Positions 1-8,526 of a DNA stretch of 64,000 bases are shown piece after piece. Each line of letters starts with the position of its first letter. Positions within the stretch are counted from its first letter, which is position 1. The position numbers and the translations under genes are program-made. Below the pieces are notes generated by a model that worked only from the letters and a program-made list of their open reading frames with translations, made no database searches and was not told where the DNA came from. The DNA lies in NCBI RefSeq assembly GCF_000298175.1, contig NZ_BAGZ01000005.1, positions 620,001 to 684,000 on the forward strand, read 5' to 3'. The DNA comes from Austwickia chelonae NBRC 105200 (GTDB taxonomy: Bacteria; Actinomycetota; Actinomycetes; Actinomycetales; Dermatophilaceae).

Positions 1-1698
1 GTCTACGTCGACTTCCGCACCGATGTCGTCCGGCGCCGCACCGCTTATCGACTGGCCCGCAAGGAAGAGCGTCTCCACCTGGTCGAGGGCCTGCTGTTGG
101 CGATCGTGAACATCGACGAAGTCATCCGCATCGTCCGAGCAGCAGATGACACCTCTTCAGCACGTGACGGATTGATGTCCGCATTCTCGCTCTCGACGGT
201 CCAGGCCGACTACATCCTGGAGCTGCAGCTGCGCAGACTGACCAAGTTCTCCAAGATCGAACTGGAGAAGGAGGACAGCGAGCTGAGAGCTGCTATCGAA
301 GAGCTTCAGACTGTCCTGGCCGACCACGCCCTGCTCTTACGCATCGTCTCCGACGAGCTCGCTGCCGTGGCCAAGGAGCACGGCACCGCACGCCGGACCG
401 TCCTCCTGGAAGGCTCGGGGTCCCCGGTGACGGCCGCGGCACCCTTGGAGATCGCCGACGACCCCTGCTGGGTCCTGATGAGTTCCACCCACCTGTTGGC
501 GCGGACGACCGGCGCCGACGAATTCGGTGATGCCGGGGAACGAGCCAAGCACGATGCGATCGTCTCCCGGGTACGTTCCACGGCACGTGGCGAGGTCGGG
601 GTAGCCACCTCGGCGGGGCGGATCCTGCGCCTGTCCGTCCTGGAGCTTCCCACTCTGCCTCCGACGCACGGTTCTCCCCATCTGGCCGGAGGCGCGCCCC
701 TGGGGGTCTTTCTGGATCTGCCCAAGGACGAATGGCCTTTGTGTCTGGTTTCCTTGGCGGAGGATTCCCCCGGCCTGGCCGTCGGCACCGCGCAGGGCGT
801 CGTCAAACGGGTCACCTGTGACTATCCTTCGGGCCGCGCCGATTGGGAGTACATCTCGTTGAAACAGGGCGACCGGGTGGTGGGCGCGGTCGAACTGGCC
901 GGAGAGACAGACCATCTGGTCTTCGTGACCCGGCGTGCGCAACTCCTGCACTTCCCTGCGTCATCCGTCCGCCCGCAGGGTCGACCGGCAGGGGGAATGG
1001 CCGGCATCAAACTGGGCTCCGGCGACGAGGTGATCTGGTTCGGTGCGGTCGATCCTGCTCGTCCGGGGTCGGTCGTGGTGACCAGCGCCGGCGCCGAGGA
1101 CGCCTTGCCCGGCATCGAACCCGGATCGTTGAAGGTGGCCCCGTTCACGGAGTTCCCCGGCAAGGGGAGAGCCACCGGTGGAGTGCGCTGCCAACGTTTC
1201 CTCCGCGGGGAGACCCGCTTGTTCTTCGGATGGGCAGGACATACCCCTGCCCGGGCAGCGACCTCCGACGGTTCCCCGATCGTCCTCCCCGCGGCCACCG
1301 GCAAACGTGACGGGTCGGGACAGCCTGCTCCTGCGGCGATCGCGGCGATCGCACCTGCCGGATCAGGGCCCGTCCCCGACGATGACGGAGGGACGACCCC
1401 GGGGGGCTCGCCGTCGTCGACGGATGGAGGCGTCCAAGGAGAAGGCGACCTGGACACGGTCCGGGAGACCTTGCGGGCCGAGGACGCCCGCAGGGTCGAA
1501 GCAGCACGGGGACGGTCTTCTACCGGCGGGCAGTCCTCGCCGGAGAAGGTACGGAAATCGGCTCCGATCCCTGGTTTGGCTGCCGGCGACTCGCTCTTCG
1601 AGGTAGAGGATCATGCACCTCGGGTACGTCCCCAGATCGTCAGGGAAGGCGACGACCCGGACGACCTGAGCGACATCGTCCAGATCGGGCGGGACTGA
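1..1698 (+). CDS. parC: DNA topoisomerase IV subunit A, C-terminal part (partial)
   Basis: The reading frame is open from base 1, so the 5' end lies outside the window. About 565 residues are present. The catalytic tyrosine domain is missing; what remains is the end of the coiled-coil arm (QADYILELQLRRL) followed by the GyrA/ParC C-terminal beta-pinwheel repeats and a poorly conserved acidic tail after about residue 460. The protein is the DNA-cleaving subunit of a type IIA topoisomerase that separates daughter chromosomes. The partner B subunit is encoded convergently at 8527-10638. I call it ParC rather than GyrA because the pinwheel has only degenerate GyrA-box-like sequence (SVRPQGRPAGG), and because actinobacteria that carry this second pair place it away from the origin gyrBA. 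A GyrA identity cannot be excluded from this fragment. Confidence 0.82.
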   Translation, partial: VYVDFRTDVVRRRTAYRLARKEERLHLVEGLLLAIVNIDEVIRIVRAADDTSSARDGLMSAFSLSTVQADYILELQLRRLTKFSKIELEKEDSELRAAIEELQTVLADHALLLRIVSDELAAVAKEHGTARRTVLLEGSGSPVTAAAPLEIADDPCWVLMSSTHLLARTTGADEFGDAGERAKHDAIVSRVRSTARGEVGVATSAGRILRLSVLELPTLPPTHGSPHLAGGAPLGVFLDLPKDEWPLCLVSLAEDSPGLAVGTAQGVVKRVTCDYPSGRADWEYISLKQGDRVVGAVELAGETDHLVFVTRRAQLLHFPASSVRPQGRPAGGMAGIKLGSGDEVIWFGAVDPARPGSVVVTSAGAEDALPGIEPGSLKVAPFTEFPGKGRATGGVRCQRFLRGETRLFFGWAGHTPARAATSDGSPIVLPAATGKRDGSGQPAPAAIAAIAPAGSGPVPDDDGGTTPGGSPSSTDGGVQGEGDLDTVRETLRAEDARRVEAARGRSSTGGQSSPEKVRKSAPIPGLAAGDSLFEVEDHAPRVRPQIVREGDDPDDLSDIVQIGRD

Positions 1699-1727
1699 AC
1701 CGGCCGTTCGCCGACCGACCTGAGGAA

Positions 1728-1783
1728 ATCCATGAGGCCGTGCTGACCCCCGCGGTGGTGAGGGTCAGCACAGCCTCATGGAT
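1728..1783. terminator. Bidirectional hairpin between parC and glpK
   Basis: An inverted repeat pairs bases 1728-1749 with 1762-1783 (ATCCATGAGGC-N-GTGCTGACCC against its complement, one mismatch). It sits just after the parC stop and serves the convergent ends of parC and glpK. No T-tract follows. Confidence 0.7.
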
Positions 1784-1786
1784 GCC

Positions 1787-1819
1787 GTCCGGCTGCGGGA
1801 TGGGCCCCCGCAGCCGGAC
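1787..1819 (-). terminator. Second hairpin downstream of glpK
   Basis: A perfect 13-bp stem joins GTCCGGCTGCGGG (1787-1799) to its complement at 1807-1819 with a 7-nt loop, 14 nt beyond the glpK stop codon. It is likely the glpK terminator. Confidence 0.65.
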
Positions 1820-1833
1820 GACGGCCTATCAGG

Positions 1834-3354
1834 TCATTCCACGTCGTCGTCGACCCAGTCGAGGGTCTTGGTGACGGCTTTCTTCCACTGCCGCAGCAGT
1901 TTCTCCCGCTGGGCGTCGTCCATCTGCGGTTCCCAACGCTTGTCCTCGGCCCAGTTGGCGACCACGTCTTCCTCACCGGTCCAGAAGCCCACGGCGATGC
2001 CGGCCGCGTATGCGGCGCCCAGCGCGGTGGTCTCGGCGACCTTGGGCCGGACGACAGGAACGCCCAGGATGTCGGCCTGGAACTGCATCAACGTGTCATT
2101 GGCGGTCATCCCGCCGTCGACCTTGAGCTCGGTCAGGTCGACCCCGGAGTCGGCGTTCATGGCGTCCAGTACCTCCCGGGTCTGATAGGCGGTCGCCTCC
2201 AACGCTGCCCGGGCGATGTGACCCTTGTTGACATAGCGGGTCATCCCGACGAGTGCCCCTCGGGCGTCACTGCGCCAGTAGGGCGCGAACAGGCCGGAGA
2301 AGGCGGGAACGAAGTAGGCGCCGCCGTTGTCCTCGACCGAGGCAGCCAACTCCTCGATCTGCGGCGCGGAGGAGATGATGCCCAGGTTGTCCCGCAACCA
2401 CTGCACCAGGGAACCGGTGACCGCGATGGAACCTTCCAAGGCGTAGACCGGCTTGTTCTCCCCGATCTTGTAGCAAACCGTGGTCAGCAGGCCGTTCTTG
2501 CTGGTCACAGCTTCTTCGCCGGTGTTGATCAGCATGAAGCAGCCGGTGCCATAGGTGTTCTTGGCCATGCCCTTGGCGAAACAGGCCTGACCGAAGGTCG
2601 CGGCCTGCTGGTCACCGAGGTCGCCGGCGATGGGCGTGTCGATGAGCAGCCCCGTTTTGCGGCCGTAGCCGTAGATCTCCGAGGAGGACTTGATCTGCGG
2701 GAGCATCGACATCGGAATGGTCATGTCGGCGCAGATCCGCTCGTCCCAGGTGAGCTTCCGCACGTCCATGAGCATGGTCCGGGAGGCGTTGGTGACATCG
2801 GTGACGTGCACACCGCCGTCGACGCCACCGGTCAGGTTCCAGATCACCCAGGTGTCGGTGTTGCCGAAGAGGAGGTCGCCCTTCTCGGCCTTCTCCCGGG
2901 CGCCTTCGACGTTGTCGAGGATCCACTTCACCTTGGGTCCGGAGAAGTAGGTCGCCAACGGCAGCCCGCAGACGTCCTTGTACTTGTCGGCGCCTTCGTC
3001 GCCGGCCAGGGAATCGCAGATCTTCTGGGTCCGGGTGTCCTGCCAGACGATGGCGTTGTAGATCGGCTCTCCGGTGTTCTTGTCCCAGACCACCGCGGTC
3101 TCCCGCTGGTTGGTGATACCGACGGCGGCGATCTGGTGCCGGTTGACCTCGGCCCTGGTCAACGCCTGACCGACCGCTTCACGGACATTGCTCCAGATCT
3201 CGGCCGGGTCGTGTTCGACCCAGCCGGCCTTGGGGAAGATCTGCTCGTGCTCGAGCTGGCCGACGCTGACGATCTGACCGGCGTGGTCGAACAGGATCGC
3301 CCGCGAGCTGGTGGTGCCCTGGTCGATCGCGAGGACGTACTTCTTGTCGGACAT
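1834..3354 (-). CDS. glpK: Glycerol kinase
   Basis: A 506-residue FGGY-family kinase that phosphorylates cytoplasmic glycerol to glycerol-3-phosphate, trapping what GlpF lets in and supplying GlpD. The N-terminal ATPase motif [10 protein letters not shown], the [13 protein letters not shown] segment and the [12 protein letters not shown] segment of the second domain are all intact, and the length is typical (about 500). The ATG at 3354 has a purine-rich AAAGG about 8 nt upstream. It is the last gene of the glpF-glpK unit; a 156-nt gap containing a small hairpin (3477-3503) separates it from glpF, so some transcription may stop before glpK. Identification is secure. Confidence 0.97.
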   Translation of the reverse strand: MSDKKYVLAIDQGTTSSRAILFDHAGQIVSVGQLEHEQIFPKAGWVEHDPAEIWSNVREAVGQALTRAEVNRHQIAAVGITNQRETAVVWDKNTGEPIYNAIVWQDTRTQKICDSLAGDEGADKYKDVCGLPLATYFSGPKVKWILDNVEGAREKAEKGDLLFGNTDTWVIWNLTGGVDGGVHVTDVTNASRTMLMDVRKLTWDERICADMTIPMSMLPQIKSSSEIYGYGRKTGLLIDTPIAGDLGDQQAATFGQACFAKGMAKNTYGTGCFMLINTGEEAVTSKNGLLTTVCYKIGENKPVYALEGSIAVTGSLVQWLRDNLGIISSAPQIEELAASVEDNGGAYFVPAFSGLFAPYWRSDARGALVGMTRYVNKGHIARAALEATAYQTREVLDAMNADSGVDLTELKVDGGMTANDTLMQFQADILGVPVVRPKVAETTALGAAYAAGIAVGFWTGEEDVVANWAEDKRWEPQMDDAQREKLLRQWKKAVTKTLDWVDDDVE

Positions 3355-3510
3355 GAGCTGTGCCTTTCACGTCATTGTGGCTGCTGGGGCAGCGAGCTGG
3401 GTGAGTGCCCTACGGGGGTGAGGGCCGGAGGGAGAGACGCCCGCCAGGGATGACAGAGGTAACTGGTACGTCGGTTCGTGTGTCCTTCGGGAGGGAGCAC
3501 ACGGTGGGGG

Positions 3511-4284
3511 TCAGAAGACCCTGGAGAACAGACCTGCGATGACCGCGCCGATGATCGGACCGACGACCGGGATCCACGAGTAGGCCCAGTCGCTGGCGCC
3601 TTTGCCCTTGATCGGCAGGAGTGCGTGGGCGATACGCGGGCCGAGGTCACGAGCGGGGTTGATGGCGTATCCGGTAGGTCCACCGAGGCTTGCGCCGATA
3701 CCGACGACGAGCAGTGCGACGGCGAGCGGCCCGACCTGCGTCGGTGTGGCTCCGAATTTCAGGATGACGTAGACCAGGACGAAAGTGGCGACCGCCTCGG
3801 TGATGAGATTCGAGACGGTGTTGCGGATGGCCGGACCGGTGGAGAAGCAGGCGAGTTTCAGGCCGGCGTCGCTCTCCGCAGCGAAGTGGTCCTTGTAGGC
3901 GAGCCAGGCGACCACGGCGCCGAGGAAAGCGCCGACGAGCTGGGCCACCAGGTAGACCATCGTCGAGGCCGTGTTGATCGGGACACCGGGCGCATAGGCT
4001 TCGTCCGCGCTGACCAGCAGACCCAGTGTGACGGCCGGGTTCAGGTGCGCGCCCGATCGGTATCCCACGTAGACACCGGCGAAGACCGCGAGACCCCAGC
4101 CCCAGTTGATCATCAGGTTCCCGCCGCCCTTGCCCTTGGACTCCGCCAGGAGGGCGTTGGCGACGACACCGACGCCGAGGAGAAGCAGGATCGCGGTGCC
4201 CAGGACCTCGGAGTAGAACACCGTGGACAGGGGAACCGGCTCAGCGGGCGCGGCCGCGATGATCGCGTTCATCGAATCACTCAT
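3511..4284 (-). CDS. glpF: Glycerol uptake facilitator (aquaglyceroporin)
   Basis: A 257-residue MIP-family channel for passive glycerol entry. Both half-helix motifs are present, LNPAVTLG near residue 82 and INPARDLGPR near 209. The aspartate directly after the second NPAR is the mark of glycerol-conducting rather than water-only members. Six hydrophobic segments can be traced. The ATG at 4284 lies about 22 nt after a TATATA -10-like box, with AAGGACG between them as a rather distant ribosome site. It is first in the unit with glpK and follows glpD, from which it is separated by a strong hairpin. Confidence 0.95.
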   Translation of the reverse strand: MSDSMNAIIAAAPAEPVPLSTVFYSEVLGTAILLLLGVGVVANALLAESKGKGGGNLMINWGWGLAVFAGVYVGYRSGAHLNPAVTLGLLVSADEAYAPGVPINTASTMVYLVAQLVGAFLGAVVAWLAYKDHFAAESDAGLKLACFSTGPAIRNTVSNLITEAVATFVLVYVILKFGATPTQVGPLAVALLVVGIGASLGGPTGYAINPARDLGPRIAHALLPIKGKGASDWAYSWIPVVGPIIGAVIAGLFSRVF

Positions 4285-4299
4285 TTCTGTGCGAACGTC

Positions 4300-4325
4300 C
4301 TTGTACGACAGCTATATACAGCTTT
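4300..4325 (-). promoter_or_regulatory. Candidate glpF promoter/operator
   Basis: An AT-rich island in GC-rich surroundings contains CAGCT-ATATA-CAGCT (repeated CAGCT half-sites) with TATATA at 4313-4318 as a possible -10 read leftward. No good -35 is visible because the upstream DNA is the stem of the glpD terminator. The site may bind a regulator. Confidence 0.4.
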
Positions 4326-4326
4326 C

Positions 4327-4366
4327 GTAGGCGGCCTTTCCCCCGATCTGGGGAAAGGCCGCCTAC
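4327..4366 (-). terminator. Strong hairpin between glpD and glpF
   Basis: A perfect 17-bp stem pairs 4327-4343 with 4350-4366 around a 6-nt loop (GTAGGCGGCCTTTCCCC arm). It lies between the glpD stop and the glpF promoter and should end glpD transcripts or limit read-through into glpFK. Confidence 0.8.
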
Positions 4367-4457
4367 ATGGCGCGTTCGCCGCCGCGCGCAGCGACGACGA
4401 ACGCTCTCCCGGCCGACGAGGGACCTGAACGCCGGGAACCCCGGTGGCAGATCTGGC

Positions 4458-6194
4458 CTAGGCCATCGGGACGAGATCGCGGACCTCTGCGCGCGCGGCG
4501 CTGGCCGCAGCATCGTTCCGCTCGTTCTCGGCAGCGGCTTCACCAGCTGCGCGAGCACGATAGGAATCGATCTCCGCGGACACCGTCGGCTCGTCCCAGC
4601 CGAGCAGTGGCGCCACGATAGCGGCGATCTCCTCCAGACAGGAAGCTCCACGGTCACGCATCTCATAATCGAGACGCACCCGCTTGAGCAGGATGTCCTC
4701 CAGGTGCAGTGCGCCCTCGTGAGTGACTGCGAAGGCGACCTCGGCGCGCAGGTAGGCCGGAGCCCCGCTGAGGCGTTCACCCAAGGAGGAGTCCTCGTCG
4801 ATCATCGCCAAGATCGTCTCGATCTCGTCGCCGTAGCGATCGAGGAGGTGGTCGACCTGGTCGAGGGTCCACCCGCGTTCCCTGGCGATCCGCTCACGCC
4901 GGGCCGCCACTCCACGGTAGCGCGCTGCGCCGACCAGCGGAGTCAGGTCGGTCACACAAGGACGGAGCTTGGGTCCTTCTTTTCCGTAGAGTCCGGTCAG
5001 CGCGAAGTCGACGGCGTCTTCGGCCATCACGCGGTAGGTGGTCAGTTTGCCACCGGCGATGGCACACATCCCGGGTGCGACCTCGGTGACGGTGTGCTCG
5101 CGGCTGACCTTGGCCGACTTGGAGTCGTCCTTGATCTTCGGCTGCAGGAGGGGACGCAGACCTGCGTAGGTGCCGATGATGTCGTCCCTGGTGAGAGGGT
5201 CGGCGAGTACGGCATTCGCATGATCGAGGACGTAGTCGATGTCCTCTGCGGTGGCCACGGGGTGGGCCAGGTCCTCGTGCCAGGCCGTGTCCGTCGTGCC
5301 GATCACCCAGTAGCGCTGCCACGGGATGATGAAGAGCACGGACTTCTCGGTGCGCAGGAAGATCCCGGTCTCGCCCTTGATCCGGTCCTTGGGGACGACG
5401 ATGTGGATCCCCTTGGACGCCAGGACCCGCAGGCCGGCATCGTCCTTGACCAGATCCTGGGTCTGTTCGGTCCACACCCCGGTCGCGGCGATCACGTACT
5501 TCGCCTTGACGTGCAGGTCGCGTCCGCTCTCGAGGTCGCGGATGGTTGCACCGACGACCTTCCCGGAGGCGTCCTTCTCGAATCCGGTGACCTGGGTCCG
5601 GCTCGCCGCGAGTGCACCGAATCCTGCCGCGGTACGGACGAGGTCGATGACGAGCCGGGCGTCGTCGACGCGGGCGTCGTAGAAACGGATGGCGCCGATG
5701 AGGGCGTCGTCACGGATGCCGGGGAAGAGCTGCTTGGCTCCTCGCTTGGTGTAATGACGCTGCATGGGGACGCCGCGGTGTCCCCCGCCGCCGATCTGGG
5801 CGAGCATGTCGTACATGCCTACGCCGACGGCGCTGTAGCTGCGTTCGATGACCGGCATCTTCAGCGGCCACAGGAAGGGCTGGGCCTTCACCAGGTGCGG
5901 CGCGGTACGGGAGAGGAGCAGGCCCCGCTCCTTGAGTGCCTCGGCGACGAGCGCGAAGTCGAGATTGTAGAGATAGCGGAGTCCCCCGTGGACGAGCTTG
6001 CTGGACCACTGGGAGGTCCCACCGGCCCAGTCCTGGGCTTCGACGATGGCGGTACGCAATCCTCGGGTGGCGGCGTCGAGTGCGATACCGGCGCCGGTCA
6101 CGCCCCCACCGATGACGAGAAGGTCCACTCCCTCTTCGTCGGTCATCTTCGCGATCGCTGCTGCGCGGGACTGCCCGGTCAACGCCGTGGCCAT
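4458..6194 (-). CDS. glpD: Aerobic glycerol-3-phosphate dehydrogenase
   Basis: A 578-residue FAD enzyme that oxidises glycerol-3-phosphate to dihydroxyacetone phosphate at the membrane and passes electrons to the quinone pool. The N-terminal dinucleotide fold reads LLVIGGGVTGAGIALDAATRG, followed by the DAO-domain motif SSKLVHGGLRYL, and the C-terminal GlpD cap domain is present. An upstream in-frame ATG at 6347 exists, but the start at 6194 is preferred because GAGGAGGAACGTG precedes it and the FAD motif then falls at its usual N-terminal place. It is divergent from the SorC-type regulator at 6377 and upstream of glpFK, giving a complete glycerol catabolic set. Confidence 0.95.
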   Translation of the reverse strand: MATALTGQSRAAAIAKMTDEEGVDLLVIGGGVTGAGIALDAATRGLRTAIVEAQDWAGGTSQWSSKLVHGGLRYLYNLDFALVAEALKERGLLLSRTAPHLVKAQPFLWPLKMPVIERSYSAVGVGMYDMLAQIGGGGHRGVPMQRHYTKRGAKQLFPGIRDDALIGAIRFYDARVDDARLVIDLVRTAAGFGALAASRTQVTGFEKDASGKVVGATIRDLESGRDLHVKAKYVIAATGVWTEQTQDLVKDDAGLRVLASKGIHIVVPKDRIKGETGIFLRTEKSVLFIIPWQRYWVIGTTDTAWHEDLAHPVATAEDIDYVLDHANAVLADPLTRDDIIGTYAGLRPLLQPKIKDDSKSAKVSREHTVTEVAPGMCAIAGGKLTTYRVMAEDAVDFALTGLYGKEGPKLRPCVTDLTPLVGAARYRGVAARRERIARERGWTLDQVDHLLDRYGDEIETILAMIDEDSSLGERLSGAPAYLRAEVAFAVTHEGALHLEDILLKRVRLDYEMRDRGASCLEEIAAIVAPLLGWDEPTVSAEIDSYRARAAGEAAAENERNDAAASAARAEVRDLVPMA

Positions 6195-6346
6195 CACGTT
6201 CCTCCTCGTCTTGTGCCGATGGTGCTTCGGGGTGCGCCATCGTGCTCCGCTGGATGTCGTCGACGCTCGGAGGCAGGTGCTCTGCTTCTTCGGAGGACGC
6301 CTTGTCCCCATACCTTGACGCCCGTTGAACGGACGAGCAAGGTGCA

Positions 6347-6360
6347 TGCACGAATGTGCA
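6347..6360. promoter_or_regulatory. Inverted repeat, candidate operator of the SorC-type regulator
   Basis: TGCAC-GAAT-GTGCA is a perfect 5-bp inverted repeat in the glpD/regulator divergent region, overlapping where the regulator's -35 would lie. A related GCATGCACGAA stretch recurs at the regulator's start codon (6376). This makes it a plausible autoregulatory or glp operator; the function is inferred. Confidence 0.4.
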
Positions 6361-6364
6361 GTCG

Positions 6365-6370
6365 TACGAT
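6365..6370 (+). promoter_or_regulatory. -10 box, leaderless promoter of the SorC-type regulator
   Basis: TACGAT lies 6 nt before the ATG at 6377, which would place the transcript start at the start codon. Confidence 0.45.
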
Positions 6371-6376
6371 CGGGCC

Positions 6377-7378
6377 ATGCACGAAAGCGACCGTCTCTAC
6401 GAGGCCGCCGCCCTGTACTACCTACAGGACGAGACGATGGAAAGCATCGGGACCCGGCTCAAGGTGTCCCGTTCGACGGTGTCCCGGATGCTGCGGCAGG
6501 CCAGGGAGACCGGTCTGGTCCGCATCTCCTTGGCCTCGCCCGACTCCTTGTCCTCCCCGCTGGCCGAGAGGTTACGGGAGGCCTTCGGGGTGACGGTCCA
6601 TGTGGTCCCCGTCCGCGATTCGGCGCGGCCGACGAACCGCTTGGACGCCGTCGCCCGACAGGCGGCGATGCTGTTGGCCGAGTGGATGGACGACGAGACC
6701 TCCTTGGGGGTGGCCTGGGGTACGACGGTCAGCGCGGTGGCCAACCACCTCCCGATCACCCCGACCAGGGGAAGCCAGATCGTCCAGCTCAACGGGGCAG
6801 CCAGCACGACCACCACTGGTGTCGCCTACACCGGCGACATCCTCGCCAGGTTCGGACAGGCCTTCGACGCCCACGTCCAGCACTTCCCGGTCCCGGCCTT
6901 CTTCGACTACGTCGACACCAGGACGGCGCTGTGGCGGGAACGTTCCGTGCGTCGGGTGTTGTCCATGCAGAGCCGACTGGACATCGCCGTCTTCGGGGTC
7001 GGCGCTTTCCAGGGTCCGACCATGTCCCATGTCTACGCGGCCGGCTATCTCTCCGCCGAGGAGATGGGTGCTTTGCTGCAGGAGGGGGTCGTCGGCGACA
7101 TCTGCACGGTCGCCATCCGGGAGGACGGCAGCTATGCGGACATCCCGTTGAACGCGCGAGCGTCCGGCCCGACCCCGGAGGTCCTCGCCGGAGTGCGCCG
7201 GCGTCTGTGTGTGGTCGCCGGACGGCACCGGGCCCAGGCCACCCTGGGGGCGCTGCGGTCCGGGGCGGTGACCGATCTGGTCGTCGACGAGCAGACGGCC
7301 CGGGCGCTCCTCGACCGGCTGCGCTCGCCGCTGCCCGCCCCGGTACGAGGTCGCCGTCCCACCGCCGATCCGCGATGA
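6377..7378 (+). CDS. SorC/DeoR-family sugar-binding transcriptional regulator
   Basis: A 333-residue regulator. The N-terminal helix-turn-helix (ALYYLQDETMESIG through VSRSTVSRMLRQA, residues about 8-45) is followed by the sugar-phosphate-binding domain of the SorC family (LGVAWGTTVSAVANHL, VGAFQGPTMS). An in-frame ATG at 6356 is possible, but the start at 6377 is preferred: it matches family N-termini and lies 6 nt after a TACGAT -10 box, so it is probably leaderless. It diverges from glpD and probably controls the glycerol genes, perhaps sensing glycerol-3-phosphate or dihydroxyacetone phosphate. That role is inferred from position, since many actinobacteria use IclR- or DeoR-type glycerol regulators instead. 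Confidence 0.85.
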   Translation: MHESDRLYEAAALYYLQDETMESIGTRLKVSRSTVSRMLRQARETGLVRISLASPDSLSSPLAERLREAFGVTVHVVPVRDSARPTNRLDAVARQAAMLLAEWMDDETSLGVAWGTTVSAVANHLPITPTRGSQIVQLNGAASTTTTGVAYTGDILARFGQAFDAHVQHFPVPAFFDYVDTRTALWRERSVRRVLSMQSRLDIAVFGVGAFQGPTMSHVYAAGYLSAEEMGALLQEGVVGDICTVAIREDGSYADIPLNARASGPTPEVLAGVRRRLCVVAGRHRAQATLGALRSGAVTDLVVDEQTARALLDRLRSPLPAPVRGRRPTADPR

Positions 7379-7442
7379 GGAGTCGGCTTCGGTGGCTCCG
7401 GTCCGCGGTCATCGGGAGCGCCGCCGGAACAGGACACGTACC

Positions 7443-8480
7443 GTGGCCAGGGTGAGTGAAACATCCCAGATCAGCTCCGAGACCCCCGATCAGGTTCCCT
7501 GGTGTTCGCAGGAATGGGACGGCTCGGAGGCCCCCGTGTGGGGAACGGCGTCACCGGCGACCTTCTGGTTGGCGGTGGAGCAACCTGGGCCGTGGGGCGC
7601 AAAGGCTCTCACCGAGTCACGGCTTGATCCTCGGGTCGGGGCCGCTCTCCAGCAGGACACCGTCGAGGCCGGCGGCCGTACCCTGCTGATCCGCGCGGTG
7701 GGTGACCACCGCACGGACAATTCCGGAGCCCCGCGCCGGGTCTATCTCGCCGGAGGCGCCCACCAGGGGAAACCCTGGCTGCTCCAAGGCCTCTTCGTCG
7801 ACCCGTCGGTGTTGATCCATCTCCCGTGGGAGAAGATCGCTGCCGGAGATGCCGAAGCGGCGCGCCAGATCCTCCCCGAGCTCTCCTACTGCCGCACCCC
7901 GGTGCTGCTGATCTGCACCAACGGGAAACGTGACCTGTGCTGCGCGGTCCGAGGTCGGAAGATCGCCGCCTACGCGGCAGGACAACGCGGGCATCTGGTC
8001 TGGGAGTGCACCCACACCGGCGGGCACCGTTTCGCACCGACAGGCCTGGTCCTGCCGTCCGGAGCGACCTTCGCCCGCTTGTCCACCGAACTGGCCGTCT
8101 CCGTCGTCGACGCAGCCCAGTACGGTCGCCTACCTGAGGAGGCCCTGGGCGAGCGTCATCTGCGGGGGATGTCCCACCTGTCCGGCCCCGCTCAGGCTGC
8201 GGACGCTGCGGTCCGAGCGTCCGTCCGCGAGCTACGGCCGCCCGCGTTGCAGGTGACCGCTCTTCCCGACGACGTGTCGCCGCGGAACCTTTCGGACGAT
8301 GCAGAGCTGAGTCTGCACCGGGTCACCCATGACGACGGACGAAGCTGGCTGGCTGCGGTCACCGCGCTCACCCGACCCGGCCCGGCTGTCTCCTGCGGAG
8401 GAGCCGGAGTCCCTTCCACCTCCTACAAGGTAGAACTCACCGAGGAGATCCCCGGCGGGGGCATGTCCTCGCACCGGTGA
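7443..8480 (+). CDS. Sucrase/ferredoxin-like (Apd1-type) protein
   Basis: About 345 residues of the sucraseferredoxin family, a thioredoxin-fold [2Fe-2S] protein group. The family hallmarks are visible: a C-x-N-x-x-R-D-x-C-C stretch (CTNGKRDLCCAVRGR) and the histidine motif THTGGHRFAPTGLVLPSG, which together supply cysteine and histidine ligands. The C-terminal part (from about residue 255) is a poorly conserved accessory domain. GTG at 7443 is chosen because AGGA stands 7 nt upstream; a GTG at 7452 is an alternative. It follows the regulator by 64 nt on the same strand and ends facing parE across a terminator. The physiological role is unknown; a redox or metal-homeostasis role is likely from the family. 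Confidence 0.82.
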   Translation: MARVSETSQISSETPDQVPWCSQEWDGSEAPVWGTASPATFWLAVEQPGPWGAKALTESRLDPRVGAALQQDTVEAGGRTLLIRAVGDHRTDNSGAPRRVYLAGGAHQGKPWLLQGLFVDPSVLIHLPWEKIAAGDAEAARQILPELSYCRTPVLLICTNGKRDLCCAVRGRKIAAYAAGQRGHLVWECTHTGGHRFAPTGLVLPSGATFARLSTELAVSVVDAAQYGRLPEEALGERHLRGMSHLSGPAQAADAAVRASVRELRPPALQVTALPDDVSPRNLSDDAELSLHRVTHDDGRSWLAAVTALTRPGPAVSCGGAGVPSTSYKVELTEEIPGGGMSSHR

Positions 8481-8484
8481 CAGC

Positions 8485-8519
8485 GCGAGGGGCGGCAGAC
8501 GCCCTCCGCCGCCCCTCGC
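8485..8519. terminator. Bidirectional terminator between the sucraseferredoxin gene and parE
   Basis: A perfect 12-bp stem joins GCGAGGGGCGGC (8485-8496) to its complement (8508-8519) with an 11-nt loop, between two convergent genes. Confidence 0.75.
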
Positions 8520-8526
8520 TCGACGC

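Noticed and set aside
6195-6347. N-terminal extension of glpD to 6347
   Set aside because: A good ribosome site precedes 6194, and the extension lacks family similarity and overlaps the candidate regulator operator.
4704-6593. Long plus-strand open frame (629 codons) opposite glpD
   Set aside because: It is the antisense shadow of glpD in GC-rich DNA; its translation has no recognisable domain, while glpD is certain.
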